A stretch of DNA of 64,000 bases from the NCBI GenBank assembly GCA_963759115.1, contig CAVWXT010000005.1:1674001-1738000 (forward strand), in the 5' to 3' direction. A program made the translations under genes and the position numbers. This document shows, piece by piece, positions 44,929 to 53,062 of the stretch. The notes beneath the pieces were generated by a model. It saw only the letters and a program-made list of their open reading frames with translations, did not search any database and was not told where the DNA came from. The stretch comes from CAVWXT01 sp963759115 (GTDB taxonomy: Bacteria; Planctomycetota; Planctomycetia; Pirellulales; Thermoguttaceae). Numbering within the stretch: position 1 is the first letter of the stretch; each line of letters begins with the position of its first letter.

Positions 44929-47123
44929 TTGGCTATTCGGTGGTCGGTCTCAAGGTGGCCGTCGGCTTGGGGTTCGTGATCTTCGTACACGAGTTGGGCC
45001 ATTTCATCGTCGCCAAGCTCTGCGGCGTGAAATGCGAGAAGTTCTACCTGGGTTTCGACATCGCCGGCCTGAAGTTCTGCAAGTTCCGCCGCGGCGAGAC
45101 GGAGTATGGCATCGGCATCCTTCCCCTGGGCGGCTATGTAAAGATGCTCGGCCAGGAAGATAATCCCGCCCGGCTGCGCGAGGAAATGGAGCGAGCCAAG
45201 GCCGTTGCGGGGGACGAGGGACCAGGGCTGGGCACCTCCGGGCCCAGTGAAGCCGCCGAGAGTTCAGGGTTCAGTGTTCAGAACTCTTCCCCGACCCCTC
45301 CATCCAACATCCAACATCCAACATCCGACATCTCCGCTTCCCAATCCCCAACCCCCAATTCTCCCCTGTTCGATCCGCGCAGCTTCTTGGCCAAGAGTGT
45401 GCCACAACGCATGGCCATCATATCGGCGGGCGTGATCATGAACGTGTTTTTCGCCTTCGTGCTGGCCGTGGCGGCGTTCTCGCTGGGTGTCGAAGAGTTG
45501 CCCTGCGTGATTGGCGGGGTTTTCCCCGGCGAGGCCGCCTGGCAGGCCGATCTCCGCGTCGGTGACGAGATCCTGGAGATCGCCGGCAAGAAAATGAAGA
45601 AATTCCGCGACCTGCAAACCGCCATCACGCTGGGCGACATCGACGCCGAACATCCGGAAGTGCCGTTGCTGGTGAGCCGCCCCGGAGTGGAACAGCCGTT
45701 TACGGTGGTCGTCAAGCCGGACCGAAGCCGCGGGGCGTTCTTCATCGGCGTGGACCACCCGTACACCACTCGGCTGATCGAGACGCGCAAGACCTGGCTG
45801 GTTCAAAAGCGCGAGCCTGTGATGCCCGGCTCGGTTGCCGATCTGGCGCAGCCACCCTTCCGCAACGGCGATAAGCTCGTGAAAATCGACGACGTGCCCG
45901 TAGAAGACTGCGCCCAACTCGGTTTCCAGTTGGCGCGGAAGACAGACGACGAAATCACGGTGACGGTGGAACGTGCGGCGGACGAGAGCGATGGGGCATC
46001 GACGGCCGAGACACGACCGGTGTCGACGGCCGTCGCCCGGAACCACATGCGTTCTCTGGGTTTGGTGATGCAGATGGGTCCGGTCACGGCCGTGCAGGTC
46101 GGTTCGCCCGCCGCTGCCGCGGGAATCGTCCCCGGCGACGTGATCCGCAAGATCGACGGCGAACCGGTCGCCGACGCCATGACCCTGCCTGGCGAACTCC
46201 GCCGCCGGGCCCTCCGCCGCGCCGGGGAGGCGGTCGAAGTGACCATCGAGCGAGCGGGTGCGCCGGTGACGGTGCCCGTGCGGCTGCGCGAGCCCAGGGG
46301 GTTCTTTGCACCGGAGATCATCCTCTACGACCGTCCGGAGGAAGCTGCCGCTTTGGGGGTCACCTATCGCGTTTTGAATCGGGTCCAGAACGTGATCGAG
46401 GGGAGCCCCGCCGCCAAGGCCGGCGTGCGGCCCAATGACGTGATTGTAACGGCCACCTTGCTCCCGCCGGACAAGGAAATCCTTCGCAAGCTCGAAGTGC
46501 GTCAACCGGAGGTCTTGATCCCGTTCACGGAGAAGGATCACAACTGGCCGGCGCTGGTGTGTGCGCTTCAGAAAACGTTGCCTGGCACGGACGTGCAGTT
46601 GACTCTGCTGCGGGACAAGACGGAACTTCCACCGGTTCGATTGCAGCCGGTGGAAGATGCCAACTGGTCGAACCCGGATCGCGGACTCCTGTTCGAGCCA
46701 ATGTTGTTCGAACAGAAGGCGGAGAACGTCGACGAGGCGTTGGCGCTCGGCGGCCGGGCGACGCTTGACGAGATGACGGTTGTCTTTCGCAGCGTCAAGA
46801 AGCTCAGCACGAACCAGGTCTCGATGCGAGGTCTGGCCGGGCCGTGGGAGATCATCAAGATGGCCTTTTACTCCGCCGATCAAGGCACTGCCCGGCTCCT
46901 GCTGTTCCTTACCCTGCTTAGCGCCAACCTGGCGGTAATCAACTTCCTGCCCATTCCGGTGTTGGACGGCGGGCACATGGTGTTTCTGTTGTACGAGGGC
47001 GTCCGCGGCAAGCCGGCCGACGAGCGCGTCCAAGTAGTGCTCACCTACCTCGGCCTGATCTTCATTCTCGCCTTGATGGTCTGGGTTTTTGGGCTCGATT
47101 TGGGCCTGATCTCGCGGCGGTAG
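44913..47123 (+). CDS. rseP: RseP-type site-2 intramembrane metalloprotease
   Basis: A membrane zinc protease that cleaves anti-sigma factors or signal peptides within the membrane. The zinc site is FVIFVHELGHFIVAKL in the first helix and the third ligand is in NFLPIPVLDGGHMVFL. Two or three PDZ-like domains lie between (GEAAWQADLRVGDEIL, VGSPAAAAGIVPGDVI, EGSPAAKAGVRPNDVI). The 736 residues exceed E. coli RseP (450) and include a Pro/Ser-rich insert at about residues 100-155 encoded by repeats. TTG at 44913 follows GGAGG by seven bases and is preferred over 44889. Confidence 0.92.
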   Translation: MLQLVIGYSVVGLKVAVGLGFVIFVHELGHFIVAKLCGVKCEKFYLGFDIAGLKFCKFRRGETEYGIGILPLGGYVKMLGQEDNPARLREEMERAKAVAGDEGPGLGTSGPSEAAESSGFSVQNSSPTPPSNIQHPTSDISASQSPTPNSPLFDPRSFLAKSVPQRMAIISAGVIMNVFFAFVLAVAAFSLGVEELPCVIGGVFPGEAAWQADLRVGDEILEIAGKKMKKFRDLQTAITLGDIDAEHPEVPLLVSRPGVEQPFTVVVKPDRSRGAFFIGVDHPYTTRLIETRKTWLVQKREPVMPGSVADLAQPPFRNGDKLVKIDDVPVEDCAQLGFQLARKTDDEITVTVERAADESDGASTAETRPVSTAVARNHMRSLGLVMQMGPVTAVQVGSPAAAAGIVPGDVIRKIDGEPVADAMTLPGELRRRALRRAGEAVEVTIERAGAPVTVPVRLREPRGFFAPEIILYDRPEEAAALGVTYRVLNRVQNVIEGSPAAKAGVRPNDVIVTATLLPPDKEILRKLEVRQPEVLIPFTEKDHNWPALVCALQKTLPGTDVQLTLLRDKTELPPVRLQPVEDANWSNPDRGLLFEPMLFEQKAENVDEALALGGRATLDEMTVVFRSVKKLSTNQVSMRGLAGPWEIIKMAFYSADQGTARLLLFLTLLSANLAVINFLPIPVLDGGHMVFLLYEGVRGKPADERVQVVLTYLGLIFILALMVWVFGLDLGLISRR
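45255..45365. repeat. Word-like repeat insertion inside rseP
   Basis: TTCAGGGTTCAGTGTTCAGA and ATCCAACATCCAACATCCAA, then CCCAATCCCCAACCCCC, are short repeated words of the type found between genes in this window. They are in frame and encode part of the linker between the HELGH helix and FLAKSVPQRMAII. Confidence 0.65.
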
Positions 47124-47178
47124 GCGGACATGAGCAAAGTGCTATTTGCTCCCTTGTACGGAGAATGAACGATCCCTA

Positions 47179-47959
47179 TCAGCGACCGGGGCCGCGTCCG
47201 TCCATCGCCGCGGTGGGTTGGGTTTGGGGTTTGCGTTCAATTCGCCGAAACGCGGCGTAGAAATTGTCCGCGATCGCGGGGGCATTCTCCGTTTCGATCG
47301 GTTCAAAACCGGCTGCCGAAATCTCTTGGAAGTAAACCTCTTTGGGGGCCCGGGCCCGCTGCTTGATGAACTCGCCGCTCTGTTCGTGAAGGTCGAAGTC
47401 GATGACGACCAGCCGCCCGCCGGGACGCAACTGCGCGATGGATCGAGGCCAGCATCTTCTCCGGGTGCTCGAAGTGGTGATAGGTGTCGCAGATGAAGGC
47501 AACGTCGATCGACCCCGAGGGCAACTCCGCCGAGTCGGCTGTGTTCAACACGGTTTTGACGACGCGCTCCTGCCCGTGCTGCTTGGCCCGCTCGGCAATG
47601 TACTTTACGAACGCCGGTCCGATGTCGACGGCATACACGGTGCCCTTCGGCCCGACCTCCTCGGCGAACAGTTCGGTGAACAGGCCGGTGCCGGCGCCGA
47701 TGTCCGCCACGGCATCGCCGGGCCGCAGCCCGACGGCGCGGGTGATGTCCTTTCGCTTGGCGTAGATGTCGCGGGACTCGCTCTCGAAGCGTTTCACGAA
47801 CTGCTGGACGTCCACGTTGGGGTCGGCAAATTGTCTGTTCATTTCGGCGGCGTGCGGGGCCAGCCCTTTCGTCCGGGTTGCCTCCTCGGCCCCCGCGGAC
47901 GCCAACACAAGAAACGGGCTCACGCCCAGGCAAATGGTGGTCCGGAGAACTCGATGCAC
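47179..47959 (-). CDS. Exported class I SAM-dependent methyltransferase, one frameshift
   Basis: This protein has a signal peptide (MHRVLRTTICLGVSPFLVLA) and a methyltransferase domain: AVADIGAGTGLFTELF is motif I, VYAVDIGPAFVKYI motif II, and DVAFICDTYHHFEHPEKML motif IV. Near 47440 the frame changes and motif V follows (LRPGGRLVVIDFD), then EQSGEFIKQRARAP to the end. It lacks the conserved Cys residues of ArsM, so it is not an evident arsenite methylase. It is the last gene of the metal-related run. Exported methyltransferases of this type occur in planctomycetes; substrate unknown. Confidence 0.7.
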
Positions 47960-47990
47960 GGGAATTGTCCTTTCAAATTCGTACGAAAGT

Positions 47991-48731
47991 TCATCGCCAA
48001 AACCGAACGCTCAAGTGGAGCAAGTTCCCTTCTCGGGAAATCGTCAGATCGAAGATGTGGACCAGCGTAAAGTACACCCCCAGCGCCAGAAACAGGATCC
48101 CCGTAATCTGCCGCACCCACCACTCGATCTGCGTCAGGCGATGGAACGCCTTGCCGAGCGACTGGGCGCTGAAGGCCAGAATCACGGCGAAGGCCACGAC
48201 CGGCAGCGCAGTGCCCAGGCCAAACAGCGAGGGCATGGCCACCGGCGAGCGAAGACTGGTCGCGTCTTGGATCAGCTTCAGGAAGAGCGCGGCCGAGGTG
48301 GGGCAGAAGGCCAGGGCGAAGAGGATCCCCAGCAACAGCGCGCCCCACACGCCCATCGCGTCGACCCGCTTCTGCGTTCTCTCGCTCACGCCCGAGCCGG
48401 CGAAGCTGATTTCGACGAGCCCCAACAGGAACATGGCGATCAGAATGAGGATGGGCCCCAGCAGATCATTCATGAACCCGCGCAGGAACGACGACACCTG
48501 GTTGCTGGCCAGCAGGCTCTCGACGAGAATCACGCCCAGGACGAGGTAGACCGCCGTGCGGCCCAGGGCATAGAGCAGGCCCGTCAGCAGCACCTGGCGG
48601 GGGTTGCTCACGCGGCGGCCGATGTACGAGATGGCCGCCACGTTGGTGGCCAGGGGACAGGGATTGATCGAGGTGAAGATCCCCAGCCACAAGGCCCAGC
48701 CCAATCCCAGGGCGAACTCCACATTCATCAC
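47991..48731 (-). CDS. ArsG/CcdA-like membrane transporter
   Basis: A 246-residue membrane protein with seven or so helices of the CcdA/DsbD transmembrane fold: GIFTSINPCPLATNVAAISY holds one Cys and LAFCPTSAALFLKL the second, the pair that passes electrons in DsbD. The pairing with ArsF-like proteins upstream is the hallmark of the group named ArsG in arsenic clusters, proposed to export organoarsenicals, but thiol-electron transfer is equally plausible. Its start overlaps the ArsF-like gene by four bases (ATGA). Confidence 0.75.
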   Translation of the reverse strand: MMNVEFALGLGWALWLGIFTSINPCPLATNVAAISYIGRRVSNPRQVLLTGLLYALGRTAVYLVLGVILVESLLASNQVSSFLRGFMNDLLGPILILIAMFLLGLVEISFAGSGVSERTQKRVDAMGVWGALLLGILFALAFCPTSAALFLKLIQDATSLRSPVAMPSLFGLGTALPVVAFAVILAFSAQSLGKAFHRLTQIEWWVRQITGILFLALGVYFTLVHIFDLTISREGNLLHLSVRFWR

Positions 48732-49198
48732 TTCTTCTCCAGGTAGCCGCGGACTTCGTCCTGTACATACTTGAAGAAATCGTCCTTATCCCGCACCAGA
48801 GTCCACACCTTGGGGGCCGGCTTCCAGGCCGTCACCTTGCCGTCGCGGACGTCGGCCAACACCAACGTCGGGCCGGTAATCTTGTAGGCCGTGGTATACG
48901 CCTTGTTCTTGGCGTCCTGGAAGTCGATCATCGACACGGTCACCCGGCCATCCTTGACGTCCTGGGCGAACCCGGCCTGGACGGACTCTTCGATGTAGGC
49001 GCTGATCTTGCGGCAGGTGGGGCAACGCTCGGTGCGGTGAAAGTAGATCGCGGCCACCCGATGGGCAGGCGCGGCAGCAGGCTTCGCCTCGGTGCTGCTC
49101 GGCTTCGCATCCTCGCCAAGAACGGCGGCGGCCAACGCCGCGACGACAACCGTTGCTGTCAACATCATCCGCCGGCCAACGATCGAACTGGTTCCCAT
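48728..49198 (-). CDS. ArsF-like thioredoxin-fold protein, copy 1
   Basis: A 156-residue exported protein with signal segment MLTATVVVAALAAAVLG and a CxxC thiol pair in YFHRTERCPTCRKISAYIE. The rest matches the family called nitrophenyl-compound nitroreductase subunit ArsF-like in arsenic clusters, with VSMIDFQDAKNKAY and ITGPTLVLADVRDGKV. It likely moves electrons or binds As(III) or Hg(II) in the periplasm with the ArsG-like permease. Start at 49198 (MGTSSIVGRR). Confidence 0.75.
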   Translation of the reverse strand: MGTSSIVGRRMMLTATVVVAALAAAVLGEDAKPSSTEAKPAAAPAHRVAAIYFHRTERCPTCRKISAYIEESVQAGFAQDVKDGRVTVSMIDFQDAKNKAYTTAYKITGPTLVLADVRDGKVTAWKPAPKVWTLVRDKDDFFKYVQDEVRGYLEKK

Positions 49199-49214
49199 GT
49201 TTCCGTACTCCCGT

Positions 49215-49733
49215 TTACTGGTTGAGAAAGGCGCGGATCTCCCGCTGGAGATACTCGACAACTTGTTCCTTGGTTCCCGTGGCCACCAGCATGAAGCCCT
49301 CGTCCAGGACTCTGCCGCGCACTTCGGCGCCGTCGCGGACTTCGCTGACCACAACCGCCGGTACGCCCCCGAGTTTGTAGTCCTGGTCGTAGTGGGCGTC
49401 CTGGGGACGGTCAAAATCGACAATCCGCCACTCCATCTGTCCGGCCGCGAGCTTTTCGGCGAAAGCCGTCTGGACGGCCTCCTTGGCATCGGCTTCCAGG
49501 TTGCGGCAGGTCTCGCAGCGCTCCCGGCCGTGAAAGTAGGTGACGATCACGCGATGGCCCGCAAGTCGCGGCGGGCTGCCGTCCGCCGACATGTCAGAGA
49601 CGCCGGCCATGGCGGCCTGTTCCGGCAAGGCGGACGTGTCAGACTCCCGGCCAAATCGTTTCACCGCCAGCAAGACCAGGCTATAGGCCACGAACAGCAG
49701 GAGAACCGTCCGCAGCACGTCTTTCACGGTCAT
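49215..49733 (-). CDS. ArsF-like thioredoxin-fold protein, copy 2
   Basis: A 172-residue relative of the next gene, anchored by an N-terminal helix (DVLRTVLLLFVAYSLVLLAV). It has the CxxC pair YFHGRERCETCRNLEADAK, followed by MEWRIVDFDRPQDAHY and KLGGVPAVVVSEVRDG. The start at 49733 (MTVKDV) follows GGAGAG; a GTG overlapping the upstream stop at 49748 is an alternative. Two copies in tandem suggest separate membrane-held and free forms. Confidence 0.75.
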   Translation of the reverse strand: MTVKDVLRTVLLLFVAYSLVLLAVKRFGRESDTSALPEQAAMAGVSDMSADGSPPRLAGHRVIVTYFHGRERCETCRNLEADAKEAVQTAFAEKLAAGQMEWRIVDFDRPQDAHYDQDYKLGGVPAVVVSEVRDGAEVRGRVLDEGFMLVATGTKEQVVEYLQREIRAFLNQ

Positions 49734-49747
49734 GGGGCTGCTCTCCA

Positions 49748-50299
49748 CTACTTCAAGAGACAGGTAGCTAGCCGCTTCTTGCCCTCGTCGACAACCTTCG
49801 AGATGGCTTCCTCCGTGGCCGGGGTCTTGCCTTTTTCCATCCCCAGGTTGTGCAGGGCGAGATGCTCGAATTTCGTGAAGCCCGCCTGCTTCAACGTCCG
49901 GCGAGCGCAGTGCTGTAAGCAGCCGTCAATGACCAGAATGCCCTGGGCCGCCTTGGTGGCGTCCATGATCAGGCTCACGCGGCCGCCGATTCCAGCCAGG
50001 CACGACATCTTGCCGTCGCCGTCCTCGGTCAGTTTTCTGGCGGCCAGGTCGGCGATCTTGCCCACGTCGGCCGAGCCGGAGCAGGTAAAGATCATTTTCG
50101 CTGCCCCGCAGCAACACGCCGGTTGAGATTCAGTGCCGGCCGCGGCCGGCGGCGACTGAGAATCGGCGTCCGGCAAGGGAGGTGGCGCCGACGCAGTTTC
50201 GGCCGCCCGGACCGACATCGCGACCGTGGCAGCCGCCCCCGCAGCAATCCCCATTCCTGCGCTGGTCAGGAACCGACGACGATTTACTTCCGAGGCCAT
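49748..50299 (-). CDS. DGC-type putative zinc-binding protein with Tat signal
   Basis: A 183-residue protein with a twin-arginine signal (NRRRFLTSAGMGIAAGAAA), so it is probably exported folded, possibly with a cofactor. The body has the DGC-family pattern: CCCGAAKMIFTCSGSADVG, KMSCLAGIGGRV and LVIDGCLQHCARRTLKQ. The Cys residues likely bind metal. GGAGGAG precedes the ATG. It ends where the ArsF-like gene begins. This family is uncharacterised biochemically. Confidence 0.7.
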   Translation of the reverse strand: MASEVNRRRFLTSAGMGIAAGAAATVAMSVRAAETASAPPPLPDADSQSPPAAAGTESQPACCCGAAKMIFTCSGSADVGKIADLAARKLTEDGDGKMSCLAGIGGRVSLIMDATKAAQGILVIDGCLQHCARRTLKQAGFTKFEHLALHNLGMEKGKTPATEEAISKVVDEGKKRLATCLLK

Positions 50300-50320
50300 G
50301 ACAACTCCTCCATTTCTCGA

Positions 50321-51010
50321 TCACCGCTGACAATACTCGCTAAAAGCCGTCATCAAAGCCTTTCGGTAGGCGGCTTCTTCACCGGGTCCCATCGCATGAT
50401 AGATTCGCACCGTCTCCAGCAAGGCATCTTCGCTGCCGGTGCCCGGTTGCAGCCCCTTCTGCCGGAGATGCTGAAAGATCAACGGCAACCCGTTGATTGT
50501 CACCGATTCGCCGTTGACCTGCAAGATTGCCGCGGGCGGCGGGCTTCCACACGAACAGCAGGCGGCGCCCGGCGCCGCGGGTTCACTCGCTTCCGAGTCA
50601 CAGCCATTCGTCGTCAGGGCGTCTACTTCGGCGGCGATGCGCTCGGCGACGATCCACACGGCCTCCTCGTTGGCCTTGCCCGCCTCACGGCTCGATCGCC
50701 GGCAAGCGGCCAGCCGCTCGCCCAGGATATCGGCCACCACCAGGGAGGCGCTAACCCGGCCGCTGTACGTCTCCGTTCCACGTTTGGCGCACAGTTTGGA
50801 ACAACCATCGACCGTGATCGTCGGGTGTTGGCGGGCGAACCGCTGCTCACCCTCCTCGCCAGCCAGGAACAACGGCAGGCACAACGTCACCGTGCTCCGC
50901 GGGCGCAAAGCCTCCAGTACGCGCCGGGTCGCCAGCCGCGAAATCGTGCCGGCGGCGATTTCCTCGCCGCTGCAGGAGATGATTCCGATCTTGGACGCCG
51001 CCTCAGTCAT
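50321..51010 (-). CDS. DGC-type putative zinc-binding protein with extra C-terminal domain
   Basis: A 229-residue cytoplasmic protein. The N-terminal DGC domain shows IGIISCSGEEIAAGTISRLA, LPLFLAGEEGEQRF and ITVDGCSKLCAKRGTE. A Cys-rich link, AACCSCGSPPPAAILQVNG, leads to a helical C-terminal domain of about 70 residues (FQHLRQKGL, MGPGEEAAYRKALMTAFSEYC) that is not in the sister genes. GAGGAG precedes the ATG. The domain join is unusual and may link metal sensing with a redox partner. Confidence 0.65.
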   Translation of the reverse strand: MTEAASKIGIISCSGEEIAAGTISRLATRRVLEALRPRSTVTLCLPLFLAGEEGEQRFARQHPTITVDGCSKLCAKRGTETYSGRVSASLVVADILGERLAACRRSSREAGKANEEAVWIVAERIAAEVDALTTNGCDSEASEPAAPGAACCSCGSPPPAAILQVNGESVTINGLPLIFQHLRQKGLQPGTGSEDALLETVRIYHAMGPGEEAAYRKALMTAFSEYCQR

Positions 51011-51019
51011 GGCTGCTCC

Positions 51020-51433
51020 TCAACTCGCCGTGGGGTGCTGGAAGGCCTGAACGATCTCTGCGGCGATCTCGTCTACCACGCCCCAGCCTTCTTCGCCGAG
51101 CGCGGTGGCAGAGCCGAAATCGCCGCCGCGGTGACGCTTCATCGCATCATACACGCGGACGCTGCCGGCCACTTTGCCGCCGCAGAGTTCGACGTTCTTG
51201 TACGCACAAAGCTTCGGGCAACCGTCCACCGTCACGCATGGGCTCTCTTGAATTCTTCGCCGCGCGTCGGGATCGGCCGTAACCAACAGGGCCAGGCAAA
51301 CCGTGTCGGCGCGATCGGGCAGCAGTGTGTCGACCACTCGGTAGGCCACCTCGCGGCCGATCAAGCCGTGTACCTTCCCAATGCCGCTGCAAGGGATCAC
51401 GAGGAGCCGCTGCGTGGAATTGTCGCCGTCCAT
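51020..51433 (-). CDS. DGC-type putative zinc-binding protein
   Basis: A 137-residue protein with the DGC set: LLVIPCSGIGKVHGLIGREVA, LALLVTADPDARRRI and CVTVDGCPKLCAYKN. It is a short member without signal or added domain. The start at 51433 (MDGDNST) follows AAGGAA. It stands between a mini-thioredoxin gene and the longer DGC gene, all in the same direction, which argues for a shared role. Confidence 0.7.
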   Translation of the reverse strand: MDGDNSTQRLLVIPCSGIGKVHGLIGREVAYRVVDTLLPDRADTVCLALLVTADPDARRRIQESPCVTVDGCPKLCAYKNVELCGGKVAGSVRVYDAMKRHRGGDFGSATALGEEGWGVVDEIAAEIVQAFQHPTAS

Positions 51434-51461
51434 CCCGAAGTTCCTTTCGACGCGCCGGATG

Positions 51462-51707
51462 TCAGTTTCCACCAGCCGCGAGGATCAGCGTCTTGATTTC
51501 CTCCACGCTTGGCACTCGCCCGGCCGCCTTGACCTCGCCATTGATGACCAGCCCCGGCGGCATCAGGATCTCAAAGGCCATGATCTGCTGGATGTCTTCG
51601 ATCTTCTCGACCAGGGCATCGATGCCGCATTCTTGGACCGCCTTCTTGGCGTTCTCCGACAGCGTCTTGCACCTCGCGCATCCCGTTCCCAGAACTTGAA
51701 TCAGCAT
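51462..51707 (-). CDS. Small thioredoxin-like redox protein
   Basis: An 81-residue mini-thioredoxin with active site GTGCARCKTL at the N-terminus and the cis-Pro segment ILMPPGLVINGEVKAAG. This is the small redox-active disulfide protein family (redox_disulf_2), often near arsenic or metal permeases. It likely reduces the neighbouring DGC or ArsF-like proteins. Overlaps the upstream OsmC-like gene by seven bases. Confidence 0.85.
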   Translation of the reverse strand: MLIQVLGTGCARCKTLSENAKKAVQECGIDALVEKIEDIQQIMAFEILMPPGLVINGEVKAAGRVPSVEEIKTLILAAGGN

Positions 51708-52162
51708 GTCGATTCCTCAATCACAATTTCGGGTTCCATGACGATTTCCGATTTCACCGAATTGGCGATCAGGCTGTACTTCTGTGCGGCCTGGAGCGCC
51801 CGCCGCACCCTTGCCTCGACAGTGGGCGGGGCCTCGCCGCCGGCGGCCACGCGAATCGCCGGGCGAAATTGCAGCCGGCGAAAGATCTCCGTCCGATCGA
51901 GCTCGATCACCTTGACGCCCTCGGTGCGGCACTCGTAAGAGAGCAGCTTGAGCTTGAACCGCTCGGCCGCCCAAATGAACATCAGCATCACGCAGGTGTT
52001 GGCCGCCGCCACAAAGGCATCTTCCGGCGTGAAGACGTCGGCGTGGCCTTGGGCGTCGGGCGGGGCCGAGAACTTCATCTCGGGACCGTTTCCCATGGTG
52101 AGATGGCCCCAGTGGTCGCCCGTCCAACGCACGGTCGCGTGATACGTTGCCGTTTGGCTCAT
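51701..52162 (-). CDS. OsmC-like thiol-dependent protein
   Basis: A 153-residue OsmC/Ohr-family protein. The expected second-Cys helix is DAFVAAANTCVMLMFIWAAERF, with the other residues around VRWTGDHWGHLTMGNGPEM. Such enzymes reduce organic hydroperoxides through a Cys pair; only one clear Cys is in the helix here plus one in LSYECRTEG, so the mechanism might differ. Its start overlaps the lipoyl-protein gene by four bases (ATGA). Confidence 0.75.
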   Translation of the reverse strand: MSQTATYHATVRWTGDHWGHLTMGNGPEMKFSAPPDAQGHADVFTPEDAFVAAANTCVMLMFIWAAERFKLKLLSYECRTEGVKVIELDRTEIFRRLQFRPAIRVAAGGEAPPTVEARVRRALQAAQKYSLIANSVKSEIVMEPEIVIEESTC

Positions 52163-52605
52163 CCGGCGGCCTCCTCTTCCGCTTGGGACCGGATCAGAGC
52201 AAGGTACGCGTGCGGATCGAGCAGCTTCGCGCGATCCGCCTCCCAGTCCGTTGCTTCGACCGCCGCCAGCCACCCCTCGCCGTACGGATCCTGGTTGACC
52301 AGTTCGGGAGTCGACTCCAGGGCCGCATTGACCTCGACAAGCGTTCCGCCCAACGGCGAGACGAGGCCCTGATTCACCTTGATCGTCTCGATTTCGGCAA
52401 ACTCGTCTCCCGCCGAAAGCTTCGTTCCGACGGACTTGACGTGAACGAAAGCCACGTCGCCGCCGCGCTGTTGCACATAGTCGCTCAGTCCGACCCGAGC
52501 ATTCTTCCCTCGTGCCTGCACCCAGACTCCATCCCGACTGTACAGACGATCCACAGCCACGCGAAAGACAAACTTGTCGATACTCGTTTCGAGATACTCG
52601 GGCAC
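52159..52605 (-). CDS. GcvH-like lipoyl-carrier protein
   Basis: A 148-residue protein resembling the H-protein of glycine cleavage. The lipoyl-lysine hairpin is EIETIKVNQGLVSPLGGTLV (H-protein consensus ESVKAASEI at this place), and GVWVQARGKNARVGLSDYVQ begins the fold. The end WLAAVEATDW is typical. No glycine-cleavage P, T or L genes are in the window, so it may carry lipoate for another enzyme, as in lipoate-binding proteins of sulfur metabolism, or act as a dithiol. GTG start with AGGAAG upstream. Confidence 0.75.
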   Translation of the reverse strand: MPEYLETSIDKFVFRVAVDRLYSRDGVWVQARGKNARVGLSDYVQQRGGDVAFVHVKSVGTKLSAGDEFAEIETIKVNQGLVSPLGGTLVEVNAALESTPELVNQDPYGEGWLAAVEATDWEADRAKLLDPHAYLALIRSQAEEEAAG

Positions 52606-52615
52606 GGTTCGCTTC

Positions 52616-52942
52616 CTATGACACGAGCAGCCGTTGCTGGTCCTTGACGTTGCACTTCATCACCGACTCCACGCACTCGAAGAAGTCGAGCACGCAACGC
52701 ACCCGCAGACGGTAGTACACCTGGGCGCCTCGTTTTTCGTCCTCGACGATGCCGGCGCCCTTGAGCAACGCCAGGTGGCGCGACACCGTCGACATGTCCA
52801 CGCCGACCATCTCCGTCAATTCGCGCACGCAGCGCTCACCGCGGCGCGACAACTCGTCGACAATGAACAGCCGCGTGGGGTGGGCCATCGCCTTCAGGAT
52901 GTTGGCCCGAGCTTCGTATTTGGCTAGGCTTTTGGCGTCCAT
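52616..52942 (-). CDS. ArsR-family regulator 1
   Basis: A 108-residue winged-helix repressor: ILKAMAHPTRLFIVDELSRRG, then the recognition segment VGVDMSTVSRHLALLKGAGI and the wing KRGAQVYYRL. A late Cys pair lies in RVRCVLDFFECVESVMKC, a likely metal-sensing site. It should sense As(III), Hg(II) or similar and repress from a palindrome at 52977-52996, 35 bases upstream of its start. The start at 52942 (MDAKSLAKYE) is chosen from family alignment. The 10-base gap to the lipoyl gene suggests co-transcription of the whole run. Confidence 0.85.
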   Translation of the reverse strand: MDAKSLAKYEARANILKAMAHPTRLFIVDELSRRGERCVRELTEMVGVDMSTVSRHLALLKGAGIVEDEKRGAQVYYRLRVRCVLDFFECVESVMKCNVKDQQRLLVS

Positions 52943-52976
52943 CGGGTCCTTTCGTCGTCTTTCATCGGCAAAGACT

Positions 52977-52996
52977 ATTTGGCAGTTTAGCCAAAT
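52977..52996. promoter_or_regulatory. Probable operator of ArsR regulator 1
   Basis: ATTTGGCAGTTTAGCCAAAT is a perfect inverted repeat of 7 bp on each side of six bases, the usual form of ArsR/SmtB sites. It lies just upstream of arsR1 on the minus strand. Confidence 0.7.
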
Positions 52997-53062
52997 ACGC
53001 ATGTTTTGTCAACCACATTTCCGCTACTCGACGGAAGATTGCGGCTAGCGGCCACAATAGAG

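Noticed and set aside
45264..47033. 589-codon open frame antisense to rseP
   Set aside because: It lacks any family motif, while the plus strand has the HELGH and NFLPIPVLDGG motifs.
47179..47959. Arsenite methyltransferase ArsM
   Set aside because: The protein has methyltransferase motifs but lacks the conserved Cys residues of ArsM and carries a signal peptide.
52159..52605. Lipoate-binding protein of an sHdr sulfur-oxidation system
   Set aside because: No heterodisulfide-reductase-like or lipoate-assembly genes are nearby, so the specific assignment is not supported.
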